From NCBI GenBank assembly GCA_007121485.1, contig SKKM01000241.1, forward strand, positions 1 to 15,205: a stretch of 15,205 nt of DNA, given 5' to 3'. The stretch comes from Wenzhouxiangella sp. Lineage in GTDB: Bacteria; Pseudomonadota; Gammaproteobacteria; Xanthomonadales; Wenzhouxiangellaceae. The notes below the pieces were generated by a model, which was given only the letters and a program-made list of their open reading frames with translations, was not told the origin of the DNA and ran no database searches. A program made the translations under genes and the position numbers. The first letter of the stretch is position 1, and each line of letters opens with the position of its first letter. Of this stretch, positions 7,468 to 14,864 are shown in pieces.

Positions 7468-8528
7468 AGCGGAGCCCCCGGCCCGCGCTGCACCAGCCAG
7501 TAGCGAACGGCAAGTCCAAACAGTACCAGCAAGGGCGCCATGAAGGCGCCAGGCCAGAAAGCCAGATCACCTCGTTCGATCCAGTTGATCAACACGCCCA
7601 GACCGCTGAAATAAACGGTCGCGGCCAGCGTCGCCGACAACACCCGGGCCGATTGCCCCAGGCGCGGATTGATGCGGCTCAGCGCGACCCCGGCCAGGGC
7701 CAGCACGATAACCGAAGCCGGGCTGACCAGGCGCCACTGCAGTTCGGCCATTTCGATCGGCTCGGCGCTGGCCCAGAGTTCGTCCATGGACATGGCGCGG
7801 CGTAGCTGCTCGCGCGGCGGCGGCGCTCGAACCTCCAGCAGGAGATCGAAGCGGTCGAAACTCGCCACCGTGTCCGGTTCATCGCCATCCACCATGGTAT
7901 AGCTGCGGACATCGCCCTCGAAGACCAGCCGCAGCACGCCCTCGCCGGCCGGTTCCTGGGTCAACCTGCGGGCGCGCAGCAGTCCGCTGAACTCGTCGGC
8001 GCGCTGACGAACCATCACGCGGTCGAGGCCGCCGGCGCTGCGGCCCTCGGCATAGATCAGCCATTGATCGTCGCCGACCTGGAATCGCCCGGGCTCGATA
8101 CGGTCCAGGTCAAGCTCGGCGGCCAGAGCCTGCTCCAGATCGTACAGAACCGAGTAAGCCCAGGGCCGGAACAGCATGGAGGTGGCCGCGACCAGTGCGG
8201 CCAGCAGCAGCACCCAGAGCAGCAGGGCCAGCAGCACCCGCCGACGGCCGGCACCCACTGCGGCCAGAGCCGTGATTTCGTGCGCAGCCTGCAGTCTGCC
8301 CAGGCCGACGACCACGCCGAGCAGCAGCGCGATCGGTATCAGCACATCCAGGAACAGGCCCAGGCGCAATCCGGCCAGACGCAGCACGATGTCCATCGGC
8401 AAGCCCTCCAGCGCCGCCCGCGCCAGGACCTGGCTGGCGTAAAACACCAGCACCACGATCACCAACAACGTGAAGATGCCGACCACCGGGCGCAAGATCT
8501 CGCGGGCCAGGTAGCGCTGGATCAACAT
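7464..8528 (-). CDS. lptF: LptF-family permease (YjgP), probable sphingolipid-cluster paralogue
   Basis: This 354-residue protein is the partner half-permease of the following gene. It begins MLIQRYLAREIL, close to the LptF N-terminus (RYLxRE). Three hydrophobic segments end near residue 135, a periplasmic beta-rich region follows (about 140-255), then three more membrane segments, with INPRLGQS in the loop where E. coli LptF has VNPRQGR. The cytoplasmic HEITALAAVGAGRRR replaces the usual SEITVMHACGLS, a fair divergence at the ATPase-contact helix. E. coli LptF K30 and R33, near bound LPS, correspond to Y30 and Q33 in an ungapped alignment anchored on RYL (5-7) and P44; an arginine is present at 37. 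The start overlaps the nucleotidyltransferase stop by seven bases, so the two are probably translationally coupled. The usual lptFG neighbour pepA is absent, supporting a paralogue rather than the essential LPS copy. Confidence 0.87.
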   Translation of the reverse strand: MLIQRYLAREILRPVVGIFTLLVIVVLVFYASQVLARAALEGLPMDIVLRLAGLRLGLFLDVLIPIALLLGVVVGLGRLQAAHEITALAAVGAGRRRVLLALLLWVLLLAALVAATSMLFRPWAYSVLYDLEQALAAELDLDRIEPGRFQVGDDQWLIYAEGRSAGGLDRVMVRQRADEFSGLLRARRLTQEPAGEGVLRLVFEGDVRSYTMVDGDEPDTVASFDRFDLLLEVRAPPPREQLRRAMSMDELWASAEPIEMAELQWRLVSPASVIVLALAGVALSRINPRLGQSARVLSATLAATVYFSGLGVLINWIERGDLAFWPGAFMAPLLVLFGLAVRYWLVQRGPGAPL

Positions 8529-9325
8529 GCCGCGCGCCCTTGGCCGGACAGCACCGACTCGACCAGGGCCAGGTCTGCCGGCGAGTCCACGTCGACGGCG
8601 CTCAGGGGATCACGGATGCGCACCGGCACGATTTCGATGCCCAGCCGCCGCGACAGCGCGCCGAAGGCGCGATCCAGGCTGAGCCTGCCGGCCAGGTAGG
8701 CCGCGAGGTTGGCCCAGCCGAGCAGGCTGACGATGCGCCACGGTCGTTTGCGCTGCTGCTCCACACCCTGCCAGACCTCCAGCAGCCGATCCAGTCCCGG
8801 CTCGCGCAGGGCGAACAGGTTGGTACCGCAGATCGACTGATCGCTGAAGCGATAACGCGTGCGGCGACTGCCCGGAAAGCGCGCCATGACCGCCGTCCAA
8901 TCGGTGACCCCCACCAGCACTGTGGCTTGAGGGTGGGCCTCGGCCGCCTGCAGCAAGGCCTCCAGCCAGGCCCGGTCCAGCAGCGCGTGATCGGCAGTCA
9001 GCAGCAGTCGGATCGCGCCCCGGCTCGCCGCCGCACCGGCGCGCACGCTGGCGCTCAGCGAGCGCTCGGGTGCCACCCAGGTCAGTTCCGGCGCTGCGCC
9101 GAATTCCACCTCAGCAACGGCCGCCCGGTACTCGTCATGATCCGGGGCGACAATGACCAGGCGGCCCAGCCGCGGCCATTCCGCCAGCACCCTGACGACA
9201 CGGGTCAGCAGGGTTGTTCCGGCGGCAGGCACCAGGGTCTTGCCGCGCACGCCCGCGGCCTGGGCCAGAGGATCATCCGGACCGCGGTCACCGGCCAGCA
9301 GGACGACGTCAATCGGGTCAGTCAC
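8522..9325 (-). CDS. MobA-like nucleotidyltransferase in ceramide operon
   Basis: The 267-residue protein has a nucleotidyltransferase Rossmann-type fold. N-terminal VVLLAGDRG (residues 6-14) and a following GKTLVP are the nucleotide-binding loop and lysine. LLLTADHALLD supplies the metal-binding aspartate. DVDSPADLALVES near the C-terminus matches the D-D-P-x-DL signature of sugar and alditol nucleotidyltransferases. I chose GTG at 9325 because it comes just before the first beta strand and lies seven bases after the upstream gene; longer versions would run inside that gene. Its partners are a ceramide-synthase-like gene upstream and lipid permeases downstream, so it is unlikely to make molybdenum cofactor. 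It may activate a head-group precursor (sugar, glycerate or similar) as an NMP or NDP derivative for attachment to ceramide. The substrate cannot be read from the sequence. Confidence 0.75.
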   Translation of the reverse strand: MTDPIDVVLLAGDRGPDDPLAQAAGVRGKTLVPAAGTTLLTRVVRVLAEWPRLGRLVIVAPDHDEYRAAVAEVEFGAAPELTWVAPERSLSASVRAGAAASRGAIRLLLTADHALLDRAWLEALLQAAEAHPQATVLVGVTDWTAVMARFPGSRRTRYRFSDQSICGTNLFALREPGLDRLLEVWQGVEQQRKRPWRIVSLLGWANLAAYLAGRLSLDRAFGALSRRLGIEIVPVRIRDPLSAVDVDSPADLALVESVLSGQGRAAC

Positions 9326-9332
9326 GCCGCAC

Positions 9333-10466
9333 TCAGCCCAGCGCCATGCCATACAGGCGATAGCGCTTGTACAACTGCCCACCCATGGCCTGGATCATGG
9401 AATTCATGCCCTGGTTGGTCTCCAGGATCCACGACACCTCGACTCGGTCGATGCCGTCGGCATGCAGTGCCCGACGCACCCCGTCGATCATGCCGAAGCT
9501 CATGGCCGCCCCCAGAGCACCGCGCTGGTAACGCTGCCGCACGCCCATCAGGGGCACTCTGGCCGAGCGGACCCGCCCACGCGCCAGCCTCCACAACAAC
9601 CTGGCCCATCCGGTCGGAAACAGGCGTCCGTCAAGATCGGCGATCAGTTCATTCAGGTTGGGCAAGGCCACGATGAAACCGGCCGCCTGGCCATCGAGTT
9701 CGGCGATCGATGTGTAGGCAGGCTTCAGGATCTTGCGCATTTCCCTGCCCATGTAGCGAAACTCGGCCTCGGTGACCGGCACGAAGCCCCAGTTGTCCGC
9801 CCAGGCGTCGTTGAACAGGTCGCGCAGCAGGTCGATCTCATCCTTGAAACGGGAAAAATCCAGCGGTCTGAACAGGATACGACCAGCGCTGCGCCGGAGC
9901 AAACGCTGCATGGCCGGCGGGGCGGCGAAATCCGGCGGCAACAGGTAGGCCAGCAAGTCCATCTGCTTTCCCAGGCCCGCAGCCTCCATGAGCTCACGGT
10001 AGTAGCCAGGCGCATGTCCCATCATCAGCATCGGCGGAGTGTCCCGGCCCTCGACCAGCAGGCCACAGGACTGGTTGATGCCCAGGTCGTAGGGACCGCG
10101 CAACTGGCTGCAGCCGTGCTGCACGACCCACTGGACGGCCGCATCGATCAGCCTGTGCGCGACATCCGGATCGTTGATGGACTCGAACTGGCCGAAATAG
10201 CCAAGCCGCTGTCCGTCAGCCGACGGCTCGAGTTCATCGACCTGGGCACTGATCCGGCCGACGGCACGCCCCTGGCGGCGGGCGATGAACGCCTGGGCTT
10301 TGGCGTGCTGGAACCATGGGTTGCGCCTGGACCACAGCGACTTGCGCTCCAGGTGAAGTGGCTTGATCCAGCAGGGATCGGCCGCCTGGATCTGGTCCGG
10401 CAAGCCGTAGAATTCCCGCCAGTCCCGACGATTCCGGACTGGCTCGATGCTGACAAGTCGGCTCAT
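9333..10466 (-). CDS. bcerS: GNAT-fold protein, probable bacterial ceramide synthase
   Basis: The 377-residue protein has a distinctive N-terminal region (DWREFYGLPDQIQAADPCW, then LERKSLWSRRNPWFQHAKA and GRAVGRISAQVDEL). It has a C-terminal GNAT-like half: DGQAAGFIVALPNLNE, then RQRYQRGALGAAMSFGMIDG in the acyl-CoA-binding position, and VSWILETNQGMNSMIQAMGG, the usual GNAT ending. This double GNAT architecture recalls the family to which Caulobacter ceramide synthase belongs, which N-acylates a sphingoid precursor. Genome annotations often give such proteins no useful name. ATG at 10466 is preferred over one 13 codons upstream because it begins MSRLVSIEPV and leaves a longer promoter region. 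It is first in the leftward operon and diverges from the fatty acyl-AMP ligase gene. The ceramide-synthase call rests on remembered family resemblance plus context. Confidence 0.72.
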   Translation of the reverse strand: MSRLVSIEPVRNRRDWREFYGLPDQIQAADPCWIKPLHLERKSLWSRRNPWFQHAKAQAFIARRQGRAVGRISAQVDELEPSADGQRLGYFGQFESINDPDVAHRLIDAAVQWVVQHGCSQLRGPYDLGINQSCGLLVEGRDTPPMLMMGHAPGYYRELMEAAGLGKQMDLLAYLLPPDFAAPPAMQRLLRRSAGRILFRPLDFSRFKDEIDLLRDLFNDAWADNWGFVPVTEAEFRYMGREMRKILKPAYTSIAELDGQAAGFIVALPNLNELIADLDGRLFPTGWARLLWRLARGRVRSARVPLMGVRQRYQRGALGAAMSFGMIDGVRRALHADGIDRVEVSWILETNQGMNSMIQAMGGQLYKRYRLYGMALG

Positions 10467-10623
10467 GGATATGCGAAGATTCCCAATATGCTCCGGCGCG
10501 CCCAATGTAACCGGAAACGGTGTCGGCAGGGCTGCGCGGGTGGCCTGAAAGACATTGAATGTTTCCTTTACATTACGATCAATCTATAATTAGAGGTTTA
10601 GCTGGCCCGTATTCACTTTACCG
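10467..10623. promoter_or_regulatory. Divergent control region of the ceramide gene cluster
   Basis: The 157 bases separate the two operons and are more AT-rich on the right side. ACATT or its complement AATGT occurs four times: 10504-10508, 10552-10556, 10558-10562 and 10570-10574. The middle pair forms a perfect palindrome ACATT-G-AATGT (10552-10562) just at the -35 position of the rightward promoter, as expected for a repressor or activator site. AATGTAA (10504-10510) and TTACATT (10568-10574) are also inverted copies of each other. A leftward -10 candidate (CATATT on the minus strand, about 10490) is weak. Confidence 0.4.
10585..10590 (+). promoter_or_regulatory. -10 element (TATAAT) of the fatty acyl-AMP ligase operon
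   Basis: This is a perfect sigma-70 -10 hexamer. At 17 bases upstream lies TTTCCT (10562-10567), a half match to the -35 consensus. Transcription should begin near 10597, giving a leader of about 27 bases before the ATG at 10624. Confidence 0.65.
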
Positions 10624-12462
10624 ATGAGCCGGACAGACCAGGAGAGGGAACCCACGCCACTCATGCTGCAGCCGACCCCGACCGAGAACTCACTGCCGCT
10701 CAAGACCTCGGGATACCGCAGCCTGGCCGATGCTCTGGATTACGCGGCCCAGGGCACCACCGGCTGCAATTTCTACAACGGCCGTGGTGAATTGACCCGT
10801 GTCGTCAGCTACGCCGAACTGCGCCGGCGCGCGATTGAATTGGCCCATCGCCTGCACGGCCTGGGCTTCGAACGCGGCACCCGGGTCGCGCTGGTGGCCG
10901 ACACCGACCCGGATTTCCTGGTGGTCTTTTTCGCCTGCCAATATGCCGGCCTGGTTCCCGTGCCGTTGCCCGCGGCCGTTCACCTCGGTGGCCGCAGTGC
11001 TTTCGTCGAGCATCTCCGCGCCATGCTCATCGACTGCCAGGCGCGCGCCGCATTCGCCCCCGAGAGTTTCGCCGGCTTCCTGGCCGAGGCGGCCGAGGGC
11101 CTGGACCTGCAGCTCGCCGGCAGCATGGCGAGCTTCCGACAGCTCACGCCCAGCGCTGAACTGCCCGAGCCGCCGGCTCCGTCGGAACTGGCATACCTGC
11201 AATACACCTCGGGCAGCACGCGCTTCCCCAAGGGCACGATGATCACCCAGGCCGCGGTCCTGCACAACCTGGCGGGAATCCTTCAGTACGGGGTCCAGAT
11301 CCGGCGCGGCGACCGCTTCATGTCCTGGCTACCCTACTACCACGACATGGGCCTGGTCGGCCTGATCCTTGGTCCCGTGGTGTCGCAGCTGTCGGTCGAT
11401 TATCTCGGCACGCGCGAATTCGCCATGCGCCCGCGCCTGTGGCTGTCCCTGATGTCGCGCAACCGATCCAGCATCTCCTTCAGCCCACCTTTCGGTTACG
11501 CGCTGTGCGCGCGGCGCCTGCGCGACAGCGACGTCGCCAGCTACGATCTGTCGGCATGGCGGGTGGCCGGGGTCGGCGCCGAAATGATTCGCGCACCTTG
11601 GCTGCATCGGTTCGCCGAAGCACTGCAGCCGGCCGGATTCAGCGCCGGATCGTTCCTGCCCTGCTACGGCATGGCTGAATGCTCGCTGGCGGTCAGCTTC
11701 GCTCCCCTGGGCCAGGGTCTGGACAGCGAATGGCTCGATGCCGACCAACTGGCGGAAAACCGTATCGCCGTGCTGGTCGACGAAACCGGGCCCGCTGCCG
11801 GCGGACGGGTCACCGAATTCGTCAACTGCGGTCGTCCCCTGCCCGGCTACCAGGTTGAAATCCGCACCGCTGACGGGCGCCTCGCCGCCGAGCGCGAGTG
11901 CGGCACCATCTTCCTGCGCGGCAAGAGCGTGATGAGCGGCTACGCCAACAATCGCGAAGCCAGCGCCGCCGCCCTGTCCGCCGATGGCTGGCTCAACACC
12001 GGCGATATCGGCTACCGGGCCGGTGATTCCCTGTTCATCACCGGGCGGGCGAAGGATCTGTTGATCATCAACGGCCGCAACATCTGGCCGCAGGACCTCG
12101 AGTACGTGGCCGAGCAGCAGCCGGAAGTCCGTCCGGAGGATGCATCGGCCTTCGCCATCCCCGGTGAAGACGGCTCTGATGTCGCGGTGCTGGTCGTCCA
12201 GTGCCGGGAACAGGACAGCTTCCGCCAGGCCGACCTGGTCGAACGGCTCAAGCAGCGCATCCAGTCCGAATTCGGCATCGCCTGCCTGATCGAACTGGTG
12301 CCATTGCACACGCTGCCGCGGACTTCTTCAGGCAAGCTTTCGCGCAGCGGCGCAAGGCTTGATTTCCTCAAGCGCAACCAGCTTGAGCAGCGCCAGTGCC
12401 TGCCGCGCGAGCTGGTCGATCGCACTCCGCACACCGAGGCTGCCGAGCCCTCGCGCAGCTGA
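10624..12462 (+). CDS. Fatty acyl-AMP ligase (FAAL)
   Basis: This 612-residue adenylate-forming enzyme activates a fatty acid as acyl-AMP and passes it to a carrier protein. In order: ATP loop YTSGSTRFPKG (194-204), LPYYHDMGL (236-244), SPPFGY (287-292), CYGMAE (347-352), GWLNTGD (455-461), GRAKDLLIINGRN (474-486), and the catalytic lysine K571 in SSGKLSRS. LPYYHDMGL and CYGMAECS are typical of the FAAL branch rather than classic acyl-CoA synthetases. An acyl carrier protein two genes downstream is the likely acceptor. The first ATG (10624) lacks a good ribosome-binding site; an in-frame ATG at 10663 has GGAGAGGG (10641-10648) 14 bases upstream, which is rather far, so the start is uncertain by 13 codons. 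It is first in the rightward ceramide operon, matching the acyl-CoA synthetase-like gene of the Caulobacter cluster. Confidence 0.9.
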   Translation: MSRTDQEREPTPLMLQPTPTENSLPLKTSGYRSLADALDYAAQGTTGCNFYNGRGELTRVVSYAELRRRAIELAHRLHGLGFERGTRVALVADTDPDFLVVFFACQYAGLVPVPLPAAVHLGGRSAFVEHLRAMLIDCQARAAFAPESFAGFLAEAAEGLDLQLAGSMASFRQLTPSAELPEPPAPSELAYLQYTSGSTRFPKGTMITQAAVLHNLAGILQYGVQIRRGDRFMSWLPYYHDMGLVGLILGPVVSQLSVDYLGTREFAMRPRLWLSLMSRNRSSISFSPPFGYALCARRLRDSDVASYDLSAWRVAGVGAEMIRAPWLHRFAEALQPAGFSAGSFLPCYGMAECSLAVSFAPLGQGLDSEWLDADQLAENRIAVLVDETGPAAGGRVTEFVNCGRPLPGYQVEIRTADGRLAAERECGTIFLRGKSVMSGYANNREASAAALSADGWLNTGDIGYRAGDSLFITGRAKDLLIINGRNIWPQDLEYVAEQQPEVRPEDASAFAIPGEDGSDVAVLVVQCREQDSFRQADLVERLKQRIQSEFGIACLIELVPLHTLPRTSSGKLSRSGARLDFLKRNQLEQRQCLPRELVDRTPHTEAAEPSRS

Positions 12463-12491
12463 GCGGCAGCGACCAAAGCCGTGCTTTCGGT

Positions 12492-13412
12492 ATGAGCCAG
12501 CTCATCGGCCTGACCGGTGCCACCGGCTTCATCGGGCGCCGTCTGCTGCAGCAACTGACTGACGACGGCTTGCGCGTGCGCGCGCTGGTGCGGCGCCCTG
12601 GCAGCCTGAGTGCGCGTCCCGGACTGCAGTTGGTCGAGGGCGACCTGGATTCGCCGCCAGCGCTGGCCCGCCTGACCGAGGGTTGTGACGCCGTGGTCCA
12701 CGTTGCCGGCGCGATTGCCGGACGCAGCTACACCGACTTCGCCCGCGTCAACGCGGCCGGAACCGGACGCCTGGTCGAGGCCATGGAGCGCCACCAGCCC
12801 GGCGCGCGCCTGATCCTGGTCTCCAGCCTGGCCGCACGCGAGCCCCAACTGTCCCATTACGCGGCCAGCAAGAGAGCCGGAGAAAGCCTGGTGGAAACCA
12901 GCGCCCTGGACTGGTTCATCCTGCGCCCGCCAGCGGTCTACGGCCCGGATGACCCGGCCCTGGAGCCGCTGTGGCGCATGCTGGCGCGCGGGATCCTGCT
13001 GCGGGCAGGACCGGCCGAGGCGCGCTTCTCGCTACTGCATGTGGATGACCTGTGCGCGGCCATCAGCCTGCTGCTCACCCAACCGGCACTAGGCCGCCAT
13101 ACCCACTGCCTGGACGATGGGAGACCGCGCGGCTACTGCTGGGCCGATGTGGCGGAACTGGCGACCCACCTGAGCGGACGCCGGGTCAGAATCCTGCCGC
13201 TACCGCACCTGGCCCTGCGCGTCGCCGCCCAAGTCAATCTCTATTCCTCCAGGCTGCGCACGGCGCCGCCCATCCTGGTGCCCGGCAAGGTGCGAGAGCT
13301 TACTCACATCGACTGGGTCTGCGATAGTAAACTTGCCGACGTTCTGCCCCACTGGTCCCCGCAGCGCCTGCTCGAAGCGGCGCTGCCCGAACTTCCCGGC
13401 TGGAGACAATGA
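12492..13412 (+). CDS. cerR: NAD-dependent epimerase/reductase, probable ceramide reductase CerR
   Basis: This extended short-chain dehydrogenase has 306 residues. TGATGFIG (8-15) is the N-terminal Rossmann dinucleotide loop, and the serine/tyrosine/lysine catalytic set is visible as VSS (110-112) and YxxxK (Y123, K127). RPPAVYGP follows, as in the epimerase family. Between the ligase and the carrier-protein/Spt pair it fits CerR, which in Caulobacter reduces the 3-keto group of the oxidised ceramide intermediate, the step that distinguishes the bacterial from the eukaryotic order. ATG at 12492 starts the first beta strand cleanly; an earlier in-frame ATG (12396) would overlap the ligase gene and adds a low-complexity stretch. 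It begins 29 bases after the ligase stop, and its end overlaps the carrier-protein start by four bases (ATGA). Confidence 0.8.
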   Translation: MSQLIGLTGATGFIGRRLLQQLTDDGLRVRALVRRPGSLSARPGLQLVEGDLDSPPALARLTEGCDAVVHVAGAIAGRSYTDFARVNAAGTGRLVEAMERHQPGARLILVSSLAAREPQLSHYAASKRAGESLVETSALDWFILRPPAVYGPDDPALEPLWRMLARGILLRAGPAEARFSLLHVDDLCAAISLLLTQPALGRHTHCLDDGRPRGYCWADVAELATHLSGRRVRILPLPHLALRVAAQVNLYSSRLRTAPPILVPGKVRELTHIDWVCDSKLADVLPHWSPQRLLEAALPELPGWRQ

Positions 13413-13666
13413 CGAGCGATTCGCTGCTAAAAGCCCGACAAGCCATCGGGACCGCGCTGACCCGGGCCCTGCCCGAACACCCGCATCTGAACTGGCACCA
13501 CGGTTTGAGCTCCGAGGCCGGTCTGGATTCGGTCCAGATCATGAACCTGGTCATGGAAATCGAGGATGAACTGGATCTTTCGGTGCCGGTCGACCTGCTG
13601 GCCGAGGTCAACACGCTGGAAGAGCTGGCGGCACGCCTGGCCGAACTGATCGAGGAGCAATCATGA
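13409..13666 (+). CDS. Acyl carrier protein of the sphingolipid operon
   Basis: The 85-residue protein carries the phosphopantetheine site DS at 40-41 (GLDSVQIMNLVMEIEDEL). It is acidic in the last two helices and ends AARLAELIEEQ, as ACPs do. It is more divergent than the housekeeping AcpP, with an unusual histidine-rich loop (EHPHLNWHHG, 23-32). Its start overlaps cerR by four bases and its stop overlaps spt by four (ATGA each time), so the three are probably translated together. This matches the dedicated ACP next to serine palmitoyltransferase in Caulobacter and Sphingomonas-type clusters. There it supplies acyl-ACP instead of acyl-CoA to Spt. It must be activated by a phosphopantetheinyl transferase encoded elsewhere. 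Confidence 0.93.
   Translation: MTSDSLLKARQAIGTALTRALPEHPHLNWHHGLSSEAGLDSVQIMNLVMEIEDELDLSVPVDLLAEVNTLEELAARLAELIEEQS
13652..13657 (+). promoter_or_regulatory. Ribosome-binding site of spt (GAGGAG)
   Basis: GAGGAG lies five bases before the spt ATG at 13663, inside the last codons of the carrier-protein gene. It confirms that start and suggests that Spt is well translated as well as coupled by the ATGA overlap. Confidence 0.75.
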
Positions 13667-14847
13667 GCCTGTTTGACAAGTTCCAGCCGCTGGCCGAGGC
13701 GCGCGCAGCGTTGGGCGGCGTGTCTCCGGCCCCCATCGCAACACCGATCGAAGCCGTGCTGTCGGCAACGCGCGGGCGCATCGGCGGACGCGAGGTCCTG
13801 CTGGCCGGCACCAACAACTACCTGGGCCTGACCTACGATCCCGCGGTGATCGAAGCGGCCGGCAAGGCGCTCGCCGAGTTCGGCTCGGGCACCACGGGTT
13901 CGCGCATGGCCAACGGCAGCTACGACAGCCACCGCGCGCTGGAACAAGAACTGGCAGAAGCTTTTGGCTGGTCGTCGGCCATGGTCTTCTCCACCGGCTA
14001 TCAGGCCAACCTGGGCAGCCTTTCGGCGCTGGCCGGGAAAGGCGACTACCTGCTGCTGGACTCCGACAGCCACGCCAGCATTTACGACGGCGCACGCTTG
14101 AGCCAGGCGGAAACCATCCGCTTTCGGCACAACGATCCCGACAACCTGAACCGTCGCCTGGAGCGTCTCGGGGCCGACGCCAAGCGCGCGCTGATCGTGG
14201 TCGAAGGTCTTTACTCCATGCTCGGCGATCAGCCTCCGCTGGAGGCCTTTGTCGAAGTCAAGGAGCGCCACGGCGCCTGGCTGCTGGTGGACGAGGCCCA
14301 CTCCTTTGGCGTGTTCGGCGAGCGCGGCCTGGGATTGACCGAGGCCAGCGGCCTGCTCGACCGGGTCGATTTCGTCGTCGGCACCTTTTCCAAGAGCCTG
14401 GCCGGCATCGGCGGCTTCTGCGTCTCTCCGCATCCGGAACTGGAGTTGATGCGACTGGCCTGCCGGCCCTACATCTTCACCGCCTCGCCCTCCCCGGCCA
14501 CCATCGCCGGCACCCGCGCCGCGCTCCGCCGCCTGGTCGAAGGACAGGATTTACGCGCCCGGCTGCAGCGCAACTTCAACCGCCTGTACGCGGGAGTTCG
14601 CGAGTTGGGCTACCGCATGGGCAGCGAGCAGCCCGGGCCGGTCGCCGCCATCATCCTGCCTGATCGGGCCAGCGCCCTGCACCACTGGCGCAGCCTTCTC
14701 GAAGCAGGCGTCTACGCCAACCTGATGATTCCGCCGGCCACACCAGCCGGATTGAATCTCCTGCGGATTTCCCTGAGCGCGGCGCACAGCGACGACGACG
14801 TTGATCTGATTGTCGGGGCGCTGGCGGAGATCAACGTTCCTGCCTGA
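13663..14847 (+). CDS. spt: Serine palmitoyltransferase family, alpha-oxoamine synthase
   Basis: This PLP enzyme condenses an acyl thioester with an amino acid, releasing CO2. In sphingolipid synthesis the substrates are palmitoyl thioester and serine, giving 3-ketosphinganine. The 394-residue length fits the family. Seen: TNNYLGL (50-56), GSGTTGSRMANGS (74-86), H137 in SDSHAS (stacks on the cofactor), D210 and H213 in VDEAHS, and the PLP-binding lysine K244 in GTFSKSLAGIGG. The N-terminus (DKFQPL) and the RMANGSYDSH block resemble bacterial Spt rather than KBL or BioF; biotin or threonine-pathway genes are absent. The ACP and CerR neighbours point the same way. The paralogues BioF, KBL and HemA remain formal alternatives. 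The operon seems to end here; no classic terminator follows. Confidence 0.88.
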   Translation: MSLFDKFQPLAEARAALGGVSPAPIATPIEAVLSATRGRIGGREVLLAGTNNYLGLTYDPAVIEAAGKALAEFGSGTTGSRMANGSYDSHRALEQELAEAFGWSSAMVFSTGYQANLGSLSALAGKGDYLLLDSDSHASIYDGARLSQAETIRFRHNDPDNLNRRLERLGADAKRALIVVEGLYSMLGDQPPLEAFVEVKERHGAWLLVDEAHSFGVFGERGLGLTEASGLLDRVDFVVGTFSKSLAGIGGFCVSPHPELELMRLACRPYIFTASPSPATIAGTRAALRRLVEGQDLRARLQRNFNRLYAGVRELGYRMGSEQPGPVAAIILPDRASALHHWRSLLEAGVYANLMIPPATPAGLNLLRISLSAAHSDDDVDLIVGALAEINVPA

Positions 14848-14864
14848 TCGGCTGAACATAAGCG

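Noticed and set aside
8522..9325. Molybdenum cofactor guanylyltransferase MobA.
   Set aside because: The fold fits, but no Mo-cofactor gene is near and the gene is coupled to lipid genes; a general nucleotidyltransferase call is safer.
8540..10589. Long plus-strand frames (8540-9676 and 9153-10589) through the leftward ceramide operon.
   Set aside because: They are antisense to well-supported genes and have the biased composition of GC-rich shadow frames, with no recognisable motif.
10559..10627. A 22-codon reading frame whose stop overlaps the ligase ATG (ATGA), resembling a leader peptide.
   Set aside because: It contains the consensus -10 element, so the expected transcript starts inside it, and it has no convincing ribosome-binding site.
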